A DNA stretch of 64,000 nt. Source: Umezawaea tangerina. Its GTDB lineage: Bacteria; Actinomycetota; Actinomycetes; Mycobacteriales; Pseudonocardiaceae. Location: NCBI RefSeq assembly GCF_003002815.1, contig NZ_PVTF01000003.1:310001-374000 (forward strand), written 5' to 3'. The translations under genes were made by a program, and so were the position numbers. A model generated the notes under the pieces. The model searched no databases, had not been told where the DNA came from, and was given only the letters and a program-made list of their open reading frames with translations. Below are positions 17,495-27,194 of the stretch, in pieces; position 1 is the first letter of the stretch, and every line of letters starts with the position of its first letter.

Positions 17495-18837
17495 GCGCCG
17501 AGCGAACGCTTGAGGACCTTGCCCATGTCGTTGCGCGGCAACGCCTCCAGGAAGCGCACCACCCGAGGTCGTTTGTGCGGCGACAGCAGCCGGGCGACGT
17601 GGTCGCTCAGCTCGGCCTCGGCCGGGAAAGCGCCCGCGGCCGGGACGACCCAGGCCACGATCCGCTCGCCGAGGTCGTCGTCCGGTTCGCCGGTGACCGC
17701 GACCTCGGCGACGTCGGGGTGCTCCAGCAGGGCGTTCTCGATCTCGCCCGCGCCGATCTTGTAACCGCCGCTCTTGATCAGGTCCGTCGCGCGCCTGCCG
17801 ACGATCCGCAGGTAGCCGTCGGGGTCGCGGACCGCCATGTCGCCGGTGCGGAACCAGCCGTCGTGCAGCGCGGCGGCGGTGGCGTCGGGGCGGTTGAGGT
17901 ACTCCAGGAACAGGTTGGGGCCGCGGACCTCGATCTCGCCGATCTCGCCGCCCTCGTCGACCAGCCGCACGTCCACGCCGTCCAGCGGCGGCCCGACGGT
18001 GCCCGGACGGCGGTCGCCGGAGGCGCGCACGCTGGTGTTCATCAGGGTCTCGGTCATCCCGTACCGCTCGACCACCTGCTGGCCGGTCACCGCGGTGATG
18101 CGCCCGTGCACGGTCGCCGGGAGCGCGGCCGACCCGGACACCAGCAGCCGGGCGGCGCGGAAGCCCGCGGCCAGCGACGGGTCGGCCTCGACCTCGGTGG
18201 CCACGCGGGAGTACATCGTCGGCACGCCGAACATCACGCCGCCGCCGCTCAGCGCCTCGGAGGCCGCGGCGACGGAGAACCGGCCGAGGTGGTGGACGGT
18301 CCCGCCGCGCCGCAGCGGGCCGAGCACGCCGAGGCCGAGGCCGTGCACGTGGAACAGCGGCAGCGCGTGCACGACCACGTCGTCGGCGGTCCACTCCCAC
18401 GCGGCGGCCAGCGCGTCGAGGTTGCTGGCCAGCGCCCGGTGCGGCAGCACGACGCCCTTGGGCGGCCCGGTGGTCCCCGAGGTGTAGACGACCAGCGCGG
18501 GCGTCTCGCCGTCGAGCTCCCGCACCTCGGCGGGCGGGCCGGAGGGCAGCGTCCCGTCCAGCACCAGGTCGGGGGAGCTGTCGGACATGATGTGCGCCAG
18601 CTCGCGCTCGCCGATCTTCGGGTTGATCGGCACGACCGGCACCCCGGCGAGCAGGGCGCCGACGACGGCGACGCACGTCTGCACCGTCGGGTGCGCCCAC
18701 ACGGCCACCCGGCCGACGCCCTCCAGGCCGCCCGCCACCTCGCGGGCCGCGTCGGCCAGCTCCCGGTAGGTCAGCGACCTCTCCGGGAAGCGCAGGGCGG
18801 CTGTGTCGTCGGGTGCGGCGAGCGCGGGGAACAACAT
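17491..18837 (-). CDS. matB: malonyl-CoA / methylmalonyl-CoA synthetase
   Basis: An acyl-adenylating enzyme of 448 residues closely resembling the Streptomyces MatB pattern: VYTSGTTGPPKG (AMP-binding P-loop), LPLFHVHGLGLG, VERYGMTETLMNTS, WFRTGDMAVRDPDGY, GRRATDLIKSGGYKIGAGEIE and a terminal PRNDMGKVLKRSL bearing the catalytic lysine. It activates malonate or methylmalonate with ATP and CoA. The product would supply polyketide or fatty acid extender units. It is the first gene of a two-gene minus-strand operon with the carboxyltransferase. Confidence 0.9.
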   Translation of the reverse strand: MLFPALAAPDDTAALRFPERSLTYRELADAAREVAGGLEGVGRVAVWAHPTVQTCVAVVGALLAGVPVVPINPKIGERELAHIMSDSSPDLVLDGTLPSGPPAEVRELDGETPALVVYTSGTTGPPKGVVLPHRALASNLDALAAAWEWTADDVVVHALPLFHVHGLGLGVLGPLRRGGTVHHLGRFSVAAASEALSGGGVMFGVPTMYSRVATEVEADPSLAAGFRAARLLVSGSAALPATVHGRITAVTGQQVVERYGMTETLMNTSVRASGDRRPGTVGPPLDGVDVRLVDEGGEIGEIEVRGPNLFLEYLNRPDATAAALHDGWFRTGDMAVRDPDGYLRIVGRRATDLIKSGGYKIGAGEIENALLEHPDVAEVAVTGEPDDDLGERIVAWVVPAAGAFPAEAELSDHVARLLSPHKRPRVVRFLEALPRNDMGKVLKRSLGA

Positions 18838-18872
18838 CCGTCAACGATGCCGCACCCCGAGCCCGCCGTGCA

Positions 18873-19199
18873 TCACAAGTGTGGTTCGAGCCACGCCAGC
18901 AGGTGGATCTTCGGCTTGGCGCCCACCAGCTGGGCCACCAGCACGCCGTCCTTGTACAGCTGCAGCGTCGGCGCGGACATCACCCGGAGGTCGCGGGCCG
19001 TGCGCGGGCTGGCGTCGAGGTCGACCTTCGCCACGGTCAGCGCGTCCGGCATCTCGGCCGCGATCTGCTCCAGCACGGGCTCGACCATCCGGCACGGGCC
19101 GCACCAGTCGGCGCCGAACTCGACGAGGACGGTGCCCCGGCTCACGGCCTCGGTGAACGTGTCATCGGTCAGGGTCTTCAGCGTTGTCGCCGTGGTCAA
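18873..19199 (-). CDS. thioredoxin
   Basis: A 108-residue thioredoxin with active site W-C33-G-P-C36 and the cis-Pro loop SAPTL. The TTG at 19199 has GGGAG five bases upstream and lies within the 3' end of the MerR gene, so translation is probably coupled. Pairing with a MerR regulator having two conserved cysteines suggests redox-responsive control. It is not the main trxA-trxB locus because no reductase is adjacent. Confidence 0.93.
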   Translation of the reverse strand: MTTATTLKTLTDDTFTEAVSRGTVLVEFGADWCGPCRMVEPVLEQIAAEMPDALTVAKVDLDASPRTARDLRVMSAPTLQLYKDGVLVAQLVGAKPKIHLLAWLEPHL

Positions 19200-19590
19200 G
19201 GTCGCTCCCAGCGCTCGTCGGGCAAACCGGTGTGGTGAAGGGCAGCTCGGCCAGCGCCAGCTGGTCGCGCAGGCGCTCGCGCACCGCGCTCATCCGGCCG
19301 ATCAGCTCGTCGAGCTCGGCGAGCTTGCGCCGGTAGACCGCGACCGAGGCCGGGCACGAGTCCCCGGTGGGGTGCCCCGTGCGCAGGCAGTCCAGGAACG
19401 GCCTGGTCTCCTCCAGCGCGAACCCGATGCCGGTCAGCGACCGGATCTCGGAGACCAGCCGCAGGTCCGACTGGTCGTACTCGCGGTGCCCGTTGGCGCC
19501 GCGCCGCGCGGGCAGGAGCCCCTGCGCCTCGTAGTAGCGCAGCGCCCTGGTCGTCGTCCCGGCCAGCTCCGCCAGTTCCCCGATGCGCAT
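19162..19590 (-). CDS. MerR family transcriptional regulator paired with thioredoxin
   Basis: A 142-residue MerR regulator. Residues 1-70 form the winged HTH (MRIGELAEL-GTTTRALRYYEAQGLLPARR), followed by a dimerisation helix from about 85. C68 and C79 (FLDC and DSCPAS, eleven residues apart) plus a C-terminal Cys could sense redox or metal. The ATG at 19590 is chosen over a GTG at 19596. The 3' end overlaps the thioredoxin gene by 38 bp. A perfect dyad at 19651-19670 upstream is the likely operator. Confidence 0.9.
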   Translation of the reverse strand: MRIGELAELAGTTTRALRYYEAQGLLPARRGANGHREYDQSDLRLVSEIRSLTGIGFALEETRPFLDCLRTGHPTGDSCPASVAVYRRKLAELDELIGRMSAVRERLRDQLALAELPFTTPVCPTSAGSDLDHGDNAEDPDR

Positions 19591-19650
19591 CCCGACCCCG
19601 TCCGTGCCCGGCCCGGCCGTCGAGCCGCGCCCTTCGAAAGCGATGCTCCA

Positions 19651-19670
19651 CCTTGACGCCGACGTCAAGG
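19651..19670. promoter_or_regulatory. MerR-type operator dyad
   Basis: CCTTGACG-CCGA-CGTCAAGG is a perfect 8-4-8 inverted repeat containing TTGACG on both strands. It sits 61 bases upstream of the merR start and 38 bases before tsaB. MerR proteins bind dyads placed within promoter spacers, so it may control the merR-thioredoxin operon and possibly tsaB. Confidence 0.65.
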
Positions 19671-19707
19671 CAAGGACCGTTCGCGAACACCCGTACCCTT
19701 GACAACC

Positions 19708-20382
19708 GTGCTCGTGCTCGCCATCGATACCGCCACACCCGCGGTCACCGCCGGTGTGGTCGACCTGACGGCTGATTCGCCGCCCCGACTCCTCGCCCAG
19801 CGGGTGACGCTCGACGCGAAGGCCCACGGCGAGCTGCTCACCCCCCACCTCACCGACGCCCTCGCCGAGGCGGGCCGGACGTTCGCCGACGTCGACGCGA
19901 TCGTCGTCGGAGCCGGTCCCGGCCCGTTCACCGGGCTGCGGGTCGGCCTGGTCACGGCCGCCGCGCTGGGCCAGGCCCTCGGGAAGCCGGTGTACCCGGT
20001 GCCCACCCCCGACGCCGTCGCGCTCGCCGCCGCGACCGGTGAGCCGCTGCTCGTCGCCACGGACGCGCGCCGCCGCGAGGTCTACTGGGCCGTCTACGAC
20101 GCGGCGGGCGTCCGGGTCGACGGGCCCGGTGTCGACCGCCCCGCCGACCTGGCCGAACGCGGCCTGGACGTGCGCGCCGCCGTGGGGGAGGGGGCCGTGC
20201 TCTACGCCGACGTCCTCGGCTTCCCGGTCGTCGGCCCGCACCACCCGACACCGGTCGCGCTGGTCGCGGTCGCCGCCGCCGACGTGCTCGCCGGTGCCGA
20301 GCCCGGCCCGCTGACCCCGCTGTACCTGCGCAGGCCCGACGCCGTGGAGCCGGTCGGCCGCAAGAGGGTGACGCGGGCATGA
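19708..20382 (+). CDS. tsaB: tRNA t6A biosynthesis protein TsaB
   Basis: The 224-residue ASKHA-fold partner of TsaD, lacking its own catalytic site. The N-terminus [17 protein letters not shown] and the [13 protein letters not shown] loop are diagnostic. The GTG at 19708 gives the usual start; a TTG at 19699 would add three residues. No Shine-Dalgarno is evident, so the message may be leaderless. The stop overlaps rimI by 4 bp. Confidence 0.93.
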   Translation: MLVLAIDTATPAVTAGVVDLTADSPPRLLAQRVTLDAKAHGELLTPHLTDALAEAGRTFADVDAIVVGAGPGPFTGLRVGLVTAAALGQALGKPVYPVPTPDAVALAAATGEPLLVATDARRREVYWAVYDAAGVRVDGPGVDRPADLAERGLDVRAAVGEGAVLYADVLGFPVVGPHHPTPVALVAVAAADVLAGAEPGPLTPLYLRRPDAVEPVGRKRVTRA

Positions 20383-20861
20383 GCGGCGCGAGCCTGGTGA
20401 CGATCTCGCCGCTGCGCCGCGAGGACGTGCCGCGCTGCGTGGAGATCGAGCACGAGCTGTTCCCCGGCGACGACCCGTGGAGCGCGACGTCGTTCCTGTC
20501 CGAGATGGCGGTGGGCAACCACTACCTCGGCGCCTACCTGCCCGACGGCACCCTGATCGGCTACGGCGGCCTCGCCGTCGTCGGTCGGAGGCCGGACTTC
20601 GAGGCGAGCGTCCACACCCTGGCCGTGGACCTCGGCCACCACCACTCCGGCATCGGCAAGCGGCTGCTGCGGGCACTGCTGGAGCGCGCCGACGAGGTGC
20701 GCGCCCCGGTGTTCCTGGAGGTGCGCACGGACAACGCGCCCGCCATCGCCCTCTACGTCGCGCACGGCTTCGAGAAGATCGGCCTGCGCCGCCGCTACTA
20801 CCAGCCGTCCGGTGCCGACGCGTACACGATGGCCCGGCCCGCCGTGAGGGAAAACCCGTGA
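20379..20861 (+). CDS. rimI: ribosomal protein S18-alanine N-acetyltransferase
   Basis: A 160-residue GNAT acetyltransferase. Visible are the N-terminal [16 protein letters not shown], the [15 protein letters not shown] acetyl-CoA pyrophosphate loop and the C-terminal [22 protein letters not shown]. RimI-like genes sit between tsaB and tsaD in most actinobacteria. The N-terminal alanine of S18 is the textbook substrate; broader N-alpha acetylation is possible. It overlaps both neighbours by 4 bp. Confidence 0.93.
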   Translation: MSGASLVTISPLRREDVPRCVEIEHELFPGDDPWSATSFLSEMAVGNHYLGAYLPDGTLIGYGGLAVVGRRPDFEASVHTLAVDLGHHHSGIGKRLLRALLERADEVRAPVFLEVRTDNAPAIALYVAHGFEKIGLRRRYYQPSGADAYTMARPAVRENP

Positions 20862-21910
20862 CCGACAGGCTCATCCTCGGCATCGAGAGCTCGTGCGACG
20901 AGACCGGTGTCGGCATCGTCCGGCTCGGCCCCGACGGCGCGCTGGAGCTGCTCTCCGACGAGGTCGCGTCCAGCGTCGAGCAGCACGCCCGGTTCGGCGG
21001 CGTCGTGCCCGAGGTCGCGAGCCGCGCCCACCTGGAGGCCATGGTCCCGACCATGCGCCGCTCGCTGGAGATCGCGGGCGTCGAGCTGTCCGACGTGGAC
21101 GCGATCGCCGTGACCGCCGGTCCCGGTCTCGCGGGCGCGCTGCTGGTGGGGGTCTCCGCCGCGAAGGCGTACGCCGCCGCGCTGGGCAAGCCGCTCTACG
21201 GCGTCAACCACCTGGCGGGCCACGTCGCCGCCGACACCCTGGAGCACGGCCCGCTGCCCGACCGCTGCCTCGCGCTGCTGGTCTCCGGCGGCCACTCCCA
21301 GCTGCTGCTGGTCGAGGGGCTGGCGCACAAGATCACCGAGCTGGGGTCGACCGTCGACGACGCCGCGGGCGAGGCCTACGACAAGGTCGCCCGCCTGCTC
21401 GACCTGCCCTACCCCGGCGGCCCGCCGATCGACAGGCTGGCCAAGACCGGCAACGGCTGCGCGATCGCGTTCCCGCGCGGCCTCACCGGCCCCCGCGACA
21501 ACCGCTACGACTTCTCGTTCTCCGGTCTGAAGACGGCCGTGGCCCGCTGGGTCGAGCGCAGCGAGAAGGCCGGTGACGAGCTCCCGCTCGCCGACGTGGC
21601 CGCGTCGTTCCAGGAGGCCGTCGCCGACGTCCTCACCATGAAGGCCGTCCGGGCCTGCAAGGACCTGGGCATCGACACCCTCGTCGTCGCGGGCGGCGTC
21701 GCCGCCAACTCCCGCATCTCCGGCCTCGCCGCCGAGCGCTGCGCGGAGGCGGGCATCGACCTGCGGGTACCCCGCCCGAAGCTGTGCGGCGACAACGGTG
21801 CCATGATCGCGGCCATCGGCGCGCACCTCGTCGCGGCGGGCGCCGAGCCGTCCCCGGTCGACCTGTCGACGACCCCCGGTCTGCCGGTGGGCACGATCCA
21901 GGTCCGCTGA
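20858..21910 (+). CDS. tsaD: tRNA N6-adenosine threonylcarbamoyltransferase
   Basis: The catalytic subunit of t6A synthesis, 350 residues. Signatures are [26 protein letters not shown], the GVNHLAGH metal site, [23 protein letters not shown] and CGDNGAMIA. The GTG at 20858 overlaps the rimI stop (GTGA). The tsaB-rimI-tsaD operon ends just before the CIRCE element of groES. Confidence 0.97.
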   Translation: MTDRLILGIESSCDETGVGIVRLGPDGALELLSDEVASSVEQHARFGGVVPEVASRAHLEAMVPTMRRSLEIAGVELSDVDAIAVTAGPGLAGALLVGVSAAKAYAAALGKPLYGVNHLAGHVAADTLEHGPLPDRCLALLVSGGHSQLLLVEGLAHKITELGSTVDDAAGEAYDKVARLLDLPYPGGPPIDRLAKTGNGCAIAFPRGLTGPRDNRYDFSFSGLKTAVARWVERSEKAGDELPLADVAASFQEAVADVLTMKAVRACKDLGIDTLVVAGGVAANSRISGLAAERCAEAGIDLRVPRPKLCGDNGAMIAAIGAHLVAAGAEPSPVDLSTTPGLPVGTIQVR

Positions 21911-21955
21911 TTTCGGGGCTGCTCCGAACAGCCGACCACGGCCCTCGTTGAAGCA

Positions 21956-21982
21956 TTGGCACTCAAGTGGGTAGAGTGCTAA
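21956..21982 (+). promoter_or_regulatory. CIRCE element (HrcA operator)
   Basis: TTGGCACTC-N9-GAGTGCTAA matches the consensus TTAGCACTC-N9-GAGTGCTAA with one mismatch. It lies about 98 bases upstream of groES, so HrcA should repress groES-groEL1 until heat shock. Confidence 0.95.
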
Positions 21983-22079
21983 TCACACGGCGCCAGCACC
22001 GCCCCGACCCCCGCGACGGCGGGGTGGCAGGAGCCGTACCAACCTGCCAACGCTTTCAATGACCGTGGAGGTCAGCCCG

Positions 22080-22373
22080 GTGAGCGTGAACATCAAGCCG
22101 CTCGAGGACAAGATCGTCGTCCAGGCCAGTGAGGCCGAGACCACGACCGCTTCCGGCCTCGTGATCCCGGACACCGCGAAGGAGAAGCCCCAGGAGGGCA
22201 AGGTCATCGCGGTGGGCCTCGGACGTATCGACGACAAGGGCAACCGCGTCCCCGTGGACGTGGCTGTCGGCGACGTCGTCATCTACTCGAAGTACGGCGG
22301 CACCGAGGTCAAGTACAACGGCGAGGAGTACCTCATCCTCTCCGCCCGCGACGTGCTGGCCGTCATCAACTAG
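22080..22373 (+). CDS. groES: co-chaperonin GroES
   Basis: A 97-residue GroES, exactly family length, with [14 protein letters not shown], the mobile loop around [19 protein letters not shown] and the [18 protein letters not shown]-terminus. The GTG at 22080 has GGAGG nine bases upstream; an ATG at 22059 lies before that site and is unlikely. It forms the heptameric lid for GroEL. A CIRCE element controls the operon, and a hairpin lies before groEL. Confidence 0.98.
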   Translation: MSVNIKPLEDKIVVQASEAETTTASGLVIPDTAKEKPQEGKVIAVGLGRIDDKGNRVPVDVAVGDVVIYSKYGGTEVKYNGEEYLILSARDVLAVIN

Positions 22374-22393
22374 TCGTTCGGCTGACACGCAAG

Positions 22394-22428
22394 CGCCCCG
22401 GCGACCCCTACCCGGGGCTACCGGGGCG
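22394..22428 (+). terminator. intercistronic hairpin between groES and groEL1
   Basis: An outer stem CGCCCCGG/CCGGGGCG encloses an inner CCCC/GGGG stem, followed by TTTCG. It resembles a partial terminator that could lower groEL1 relative to groES. Confidence 0.6.
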
Positions 22429-22448
22429 TTTCGCACAAGAGAGGCTAG

Positions 22449-24071
<1,623 letters not shown>

Positions 24072-24145
24072 GTAGTCGGTTGGGTTTGTGGTTTTACGGC
24101 TGGGTTCTGCGGCTGGGTATTACGGCTGGGGTTCGTGGCTGGAGG

Positions 24146-24178
24146 AGGGGCGGTGCCGGGGTTCCCGGTGCCGCCCCT
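24146..24178 (+). terminator. terminator after groEL1
   Basis: AGGGGCGG at 24146-24153 pairs with CCGCCCCT at 24171-24178, with an inner CCGGG/CCCGG stem and a two-base internal mismatch; it lies 75 bases after groEL1. Confidence 0.55.
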
Positions 24179-24257
24179 CTGGCGTTTCGGGGTGGCGGGA
24201 TGTGTGCCGTCGTTCCCACCCGTGCGAAGCCCGGCCCCCGGCGCGCGATTGTCTCAA

Positions 24258-24314
24258 TGCCCTGCCCTGCTTTGTCAAGACGATAAAGCTGTCTTGACAA
24301 AGCAGGGCAGGGCA
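24258..24314. repeat. 24-bp perfect inverted repeat with 9-base loop
   Basis: The arms 24258-24281 and 24291-24314 are exact reverse complements over 24 bases (inner end TTTGTCAAGAC / GTCTTGACAAA, outer end TGCCCTGCCC), around the loop GATAAAGCT. Each arm contains a TTGAC-like motif. The perfect symmetry suggests recent spread or selection on structure. Confidence 0.9.
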
Positions 24315-24373
24315 GGAGGGCGCTGTGTATCGGGGGCAGGGGTAGGTCTGGCTTCGCCAGCATCGGCTGCGCC

Positions 24374-24476
24374 GACAAGGCATCCTCGGCTTCGCCGTCG
24401 GACAGGGCATCCGCGCTTCGCGGCGGACAGAGCATCCTTGCTGCGCGGCGGACAAGGCCCCAGGCGCTTCGCGCCG
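24374..24476. repeat. tandem stem-loop repeats with TTCG-type loops
   Basis: Four consecutive 25-27-base units start at 24374, 24401, 24426 and 24451. Each opens with GACA-R-R-G-C, mostly GCATCC, then a small hairpin whose loop is GCTTCGC or GCTGCGC flanked by complementary bases. Covarying flanks (for example CGGCTTCGCCG versus CGCGCTTCGCGG) suggest that stem pairing is maintained. Confidence 0.7.
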
Positions 24477-24662
24477 GATGCGCGCTGGCGGGCTGCGCCC
24501 ATCGTGGGGGCCGTGTGCGCTGGGTTTGGATGCGTGCTGGTGGCTGCGTCCATCGGGGTGGGGTTGGTCGTGTTGGTGGTGTCCTGGAAAGCCGAAAGGG
24601 CAGGCCTCGTTGGGAGGCCCACCCCTGTGGCGTCTGGCTGGTGGTGTTGGTGGTGTTGTTGT

Positions 24663-24959
24663 TCAGGTGAGTGCGAGTTGGCGTTTGCGGGACTTGATGA
24701 TGTTGTCGCGTTCCGACTCGGACAGGCCGCCCCAGATGCCGTAGGGCTCTTGGACGGAGAGGGCGTGGCGCCTGCACATCTCCAGGACCGGGCAGGCCAG
24801 GCAGACTGCTTTGGCTCGTGCTTCGCGCCTGGCCCGTGCGGGGCCGCGTTCGCCGTCGGGGTGGAAGAAGAACGCGCTGTCCATCCCGCGACAAGACCCG
24901 GTCATCTGCCAGTCCCAGACGTCGGCGTTGGGACCGGGGAGCCTTCGGGTGTCCGCCAT
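24663..24959 (-). CDS. whiB3: WhiB family iron-sulfur regulator, WhiB3/WhiD type
   Basis: A 98-residue Wbl protein. Four cluster-binding cysteines are C23, C53, C56 and C62 (C-x29-C-x2-C-x5-C), followed by the G-I-W-G-G turn (74-78) and a basic C-terminal DNA-binding tail. The N-terminus LPGPNADVWDWQMTGSCRGMDS and FFHPDGERG closely match WhiB3/WhiD. These proteins sense O2/NO through a 4Fe-4S cluster, bind SigA region 4 and act in redox metabolism (mycobacteria) or spore maturation (Streptomyces). The ATG at 24959 has GGAGG ten bases upstream. Confidence 0.93.
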   Translation of the reverse strand: MADTRRLPGPNADVWDWQMTGSCRGMDSAFFFHPDGERGPARARREARAKAVCLACPVLEMCRRHALSVQEPYGIWGGLSESERDNIIKSRKRQLALT

Positions 24960-24977
24960 GTCGAGACCGCCTCCTTG

Positions 24978-24996
24978 GTCCACTTCAGTAGTGGAC
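24978..24996 (-). promoter_or_regulatory. inverted repeat in the whiB3 leader
   Basis: GTCCACT-TCAGT-AGTGGAC, a perfect 7-bp dyad, lies directly upstream of the whiB3 ribosome site and 27 bases downstream of the predicted -10. It could be an operator or an mRNA hairpin. Confidence 0.45.
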
Positions 24997-25022
24997 TGCT
25001 CCATTCGGCTTAATGTTGATCC

Positions 25023-25051
25023 ACCGTAGAACCGCGCCAAAACTTGTTCAA
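25023..25051 (-). promoter_or_regulatory. candidate whiB3 promoter
   Basis: On the minus strand, TTGAAC (25051-25046) and TACGGT (25028-25023) are separated by 17 bases, a good match to SigA-type hexamers, about 65 bases upstream of the whiB3 start. Confidence 0.55.
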
Positions 25052-25163
25052 GGGGTCTGGCACCAGAAAGCCGGATGTTCAACCGATGGGTGATCGGCCG
25101 GTGTTCAAACCTTCACAGCCCGGAGTTGCCGCGCGGGCCCGAGGACCGGACCATGGCCGCGTG

Positions 25164-26189
25164 ATGACGCATCCGGAGAAACCCGCCGCGCCGACCGGCG
25201 GTGAGCGGGAAACCGGCGCGGCAGAAGAAGATCCGGTCACCGAGCTGCTGTTGTCGGTGGCCGCGGTGGCGCGTCGGCTGGGGGTCGCGCCCGCCACGTT
25301 GAGGACCTGGGACCGGCGTTACGGGCTCGGGCCCAGTGATCACACGACCGGGCGACACCGCAGGTACGCGCCGCGCGACATCGCCAGACTGGAGCTCATG
25401 CAGCGGGCACTGCTGCGGGGGGCGTCGTCGGCGGAAGCCGCGAAGTACGCGCTCACCGCGAGCGTTCCCGCACCTCGAGCGCAGGCGCCGACGGCACCGG
25501 CGCCGGTCCCGGTGCTCACCGGTGGCGAGTTCGAGGCGGGAGCGGCTGTCGCGGGCGGCCGGGGCCTGAGGATGCCGGGAGCGAGCCGCCGGGCGCGGGG
25601 GCTCGGTCGGGCGGTCCTCGCGATGGACTCGGCCGCCGCGCAGCAGATCCTGGCCGACTCGCTCGGCGAGGACGGCGTGGTCGCGACCTGGGACCAGGTG
25701 GTGCGGCCGCTGCTCGGGGCGATGGCCGCGAGGTGGGAGCACTCCGGCGCGGGCGTCGAGGTGTCGCACCTCCTCAACGAGTGCGTGCTCGCCTCGATGA
25801 TCAGGGTGACGCCGCTGGTGACCACTCCCCGCAACCACCGGCCGGTGCTGCTGGCGTGCATGCCGGACGAGCGGCACAACATCCCGCTCTACCCGTTGGC
25901 GGCGGTCCTGGCGCAGCGCGGGGTGGGGATTCGTCAGCTCGGCGCGGCGCTGCCCGCCGAGGCGCTGCGCTCCGCCGTGCGCCGCATCGCGCCCGCCGCC
26001 GTGGTGCTCTGGGCGCAGCTCCCGCGCTACGCCGATCCGGGGGCGCTCGCGGCTCTGCCGCGAACGAGGCAGCAGGTGCGCCTGTTCGTCGGTGGACCCG
26101 GTTGGGAACGCGGTGTCGTACCCCCGACCGCCGAGCGGATCGACGACCTGGGGACGGCTGTCGCGGCGATCGAGACGGCCGTCTGCTGA
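25164..26189 (+). CDS. MerR-type HTH regulator with degenerate B12-binding-like domain
   Basis: A 341-residue protein. Residues ~30-95 are a MerR HTH (LSVAAVARRLGVAPATLRTWDRRYGLGP, then TGRHRRYAPRDI). A Pro/Ala linker leads to a helical domain (~150-220) and a Rossmann-like C-terminal domain, the layout of CarH/LitR light- or B12-sensing repressors. The cobalamin ligand motif D/E-x-H-x-x-G is altered to E-R-H-N-I-P, so B12 binding is doubtful. ATG 25164 follows a weak site; GTG 25161 is equivalent. It is divergent from whiB3. A developmental or stress role is only inferred from its neighbours. Confidence 0.85.
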   Translation: MTHPEKPAAPTGGERETGAAEEDPVTELLLSVAAVARRLGVAPATLRTWDRRYGLGPSDHTTGRHRRYAPRDIARLELMQRALLRGASSAEAAKYALTASVPAPRAQAPTAPAPVPVLTGGEFEAGAAVAGGRGLRMPGASRRARGLGRAVLAMDSAAAQQILADSLGEDGVVATWDQVVRPLLGAMAARWEHSGAGVEVSHLLNECVLASMIRVTPLVTTPRNHRPVLLACMPDERHNIPLYPLAAVLAQRGVGIRQLGAALPAEALRSAVRRIAPAAVVLWAQLPRYADPGALAALPRTRQQVRLFVGGPGWERGVVPPTAERIDDLGTAVAAIETAVC

Positions 26190-26220
26190 CTCTGTCGTCC
26201 GAACCCGGCACGATGTTGCT

Positions 26221-27114
26221 GTGGACGACCAGTTGAGACGAGCGGCTTTCGGCGACGCGCCCGAGACACCCGTCTGGAGCACGCTCCGGGGCGGCTCGGC
26301 GCGCGACCGGTGGCTCGCGGCGGTCGTGCTGGGAGGGCAGGGCCACTACGCGGCCGCCGCCACGGCCCTGACGGCGCTGCTGGCGGACCGGGACCGCGTC
26401 ATCGCCTCGTTGGCCGCCTCGACGCTCGCGTCGCACCGCCGCCAACTGGGGGGCCACGCCGCCGCCAGGGCGCTGGACGGCCGCGCGCTGGCGACCGCGC
26501 CAGGGGCAGGGCCCTCGGACCCGGACGGCGTGGACGCGGCCGGTGCCCGCGCGGACGCGCTGCTCGGGCTGGCTGCGGACGCCATCGGCGCTGGTCGCAC
26601 GGGTGAGGCCCGGCTGCTGCACGGGCGGGTGGAGGCGCGCTCCTGGCGGTCGGAGGTGCGCCGGGGGTGGGTGGCGGCCGAGGTCGAGCTGGCCGAGGGG
26701 CGGGCCGACCGGGCCGTCGCGCCCGCCGAGGCCGCGGTGGCGGTCGCCCGCGACGCGGGAGCGGTGCGCCACGAGCTCAAGTCCGAGGTCGTCCTGGGGA
26801 CCTCTTTGGTGGTGTGGGGGACCGCCGACGGGGTGGCTCGAGGGGTTGAGCTACTAGAGTGTGACCTAAATCACATCACCAAACGAGACCTCTGGTCGTT
26901 GATCTGGCCGACGGCACTCGTGCTGCTCGACCATGACCCATCCGGGGCGGGTAATCCTCCCGTACGGGCTACCGAGGCTCTGAGCTGCGTGTTGCGCAGG
27001 GCCGACCCGATCGGTCGACGGCTCGCCCTCGCCTCCCCGTGGGTGCCGACGGCGCTGCTCCGTTCCGGGGAACCCCCGAACGCAGACCCCCGGTCGAAGT
27101 TCTTGACGGATTAA
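26221..27114 (+). CDS. conserved hypothetical TPR-like protein (Rv3415c position)
   Basis: A 297-residue Ala/Arg-rich helical protein without recognised catalytic motifs; the spacing of A-x3-L-x2-A helices suggests TPR-like repeats. The GTG at 26221 lies close to a possible -10 (GATGTT), so the message may be leaderless. In mycobacteria a hypothetical gene (Rv3415c) sits between whiB3 and sigD, and this gene is in the same place. The function is unknown; association with whiB3, bldM and sigD suggests a link to developmental or stress signalling. Confidence 0.72.
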   Translation: MDDQLRRAAFGDAPETPVWSTLRGGSARDRWLAAVVLGGQGHYAAAATALTALLADRDRVIASLAASTLASHRRQLGGHAAARALDGRALATAPGAGPSDPDGVDAAGARADALLGLAADAIGAGRTGEARLLHGRVEARSWRSEVRRGWVAAEVELAEGRADRAVAPAEAAVAVARDAGAVRHELKSEVVLGTSLVVWGTADGVARGVELLECDLNHITKRDLWSLIWPTALVLLDHDPSGAGNPPVRATEALSCVLRRADPIGRRLALASPWVPTALLRSGEPPNADPRSKFLTD

Positions 27115-27194
27115 GCACCGGATCGTGTCAAGGTTGGGCTCCAAGCGTCCGATAGGGGAGATGAAACGTCACTCGGCTGCAGGAAGGAGTCCCC

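Larger units (their letters stand above)
24072..24662. other. gene-free, repeat-rich spacer between groEL1 and whiB3
   Basis: No credible coding region is seen on either strand in these 591 bases; open frames here lack actinobacterial codon bias. The stretch contains short CGGCTGGG repeats (24097-24140), a terminator, a 24-bp perfect palindrome (24258-24314), a tandem stem-loop array (24374-24476) and T/G-rich GGTGTTGGTG runs before the whiB3 stop. It reads like accumulated small mobile or palindromic repeat DNA. Confidence 0.7.

Noticed and set aside
17575-19656. A 693-codon plus-strand frame across matB, thioredoxin and merR
   Set aside because: It is antisense to three supported genes and shows no domain.
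24094-24894. Overlapping long frames on both strands between groEL1 and whiB3
   Set aside because: They run through palindromes and stem-loop repeats, have poor codon bias and resemble no family.
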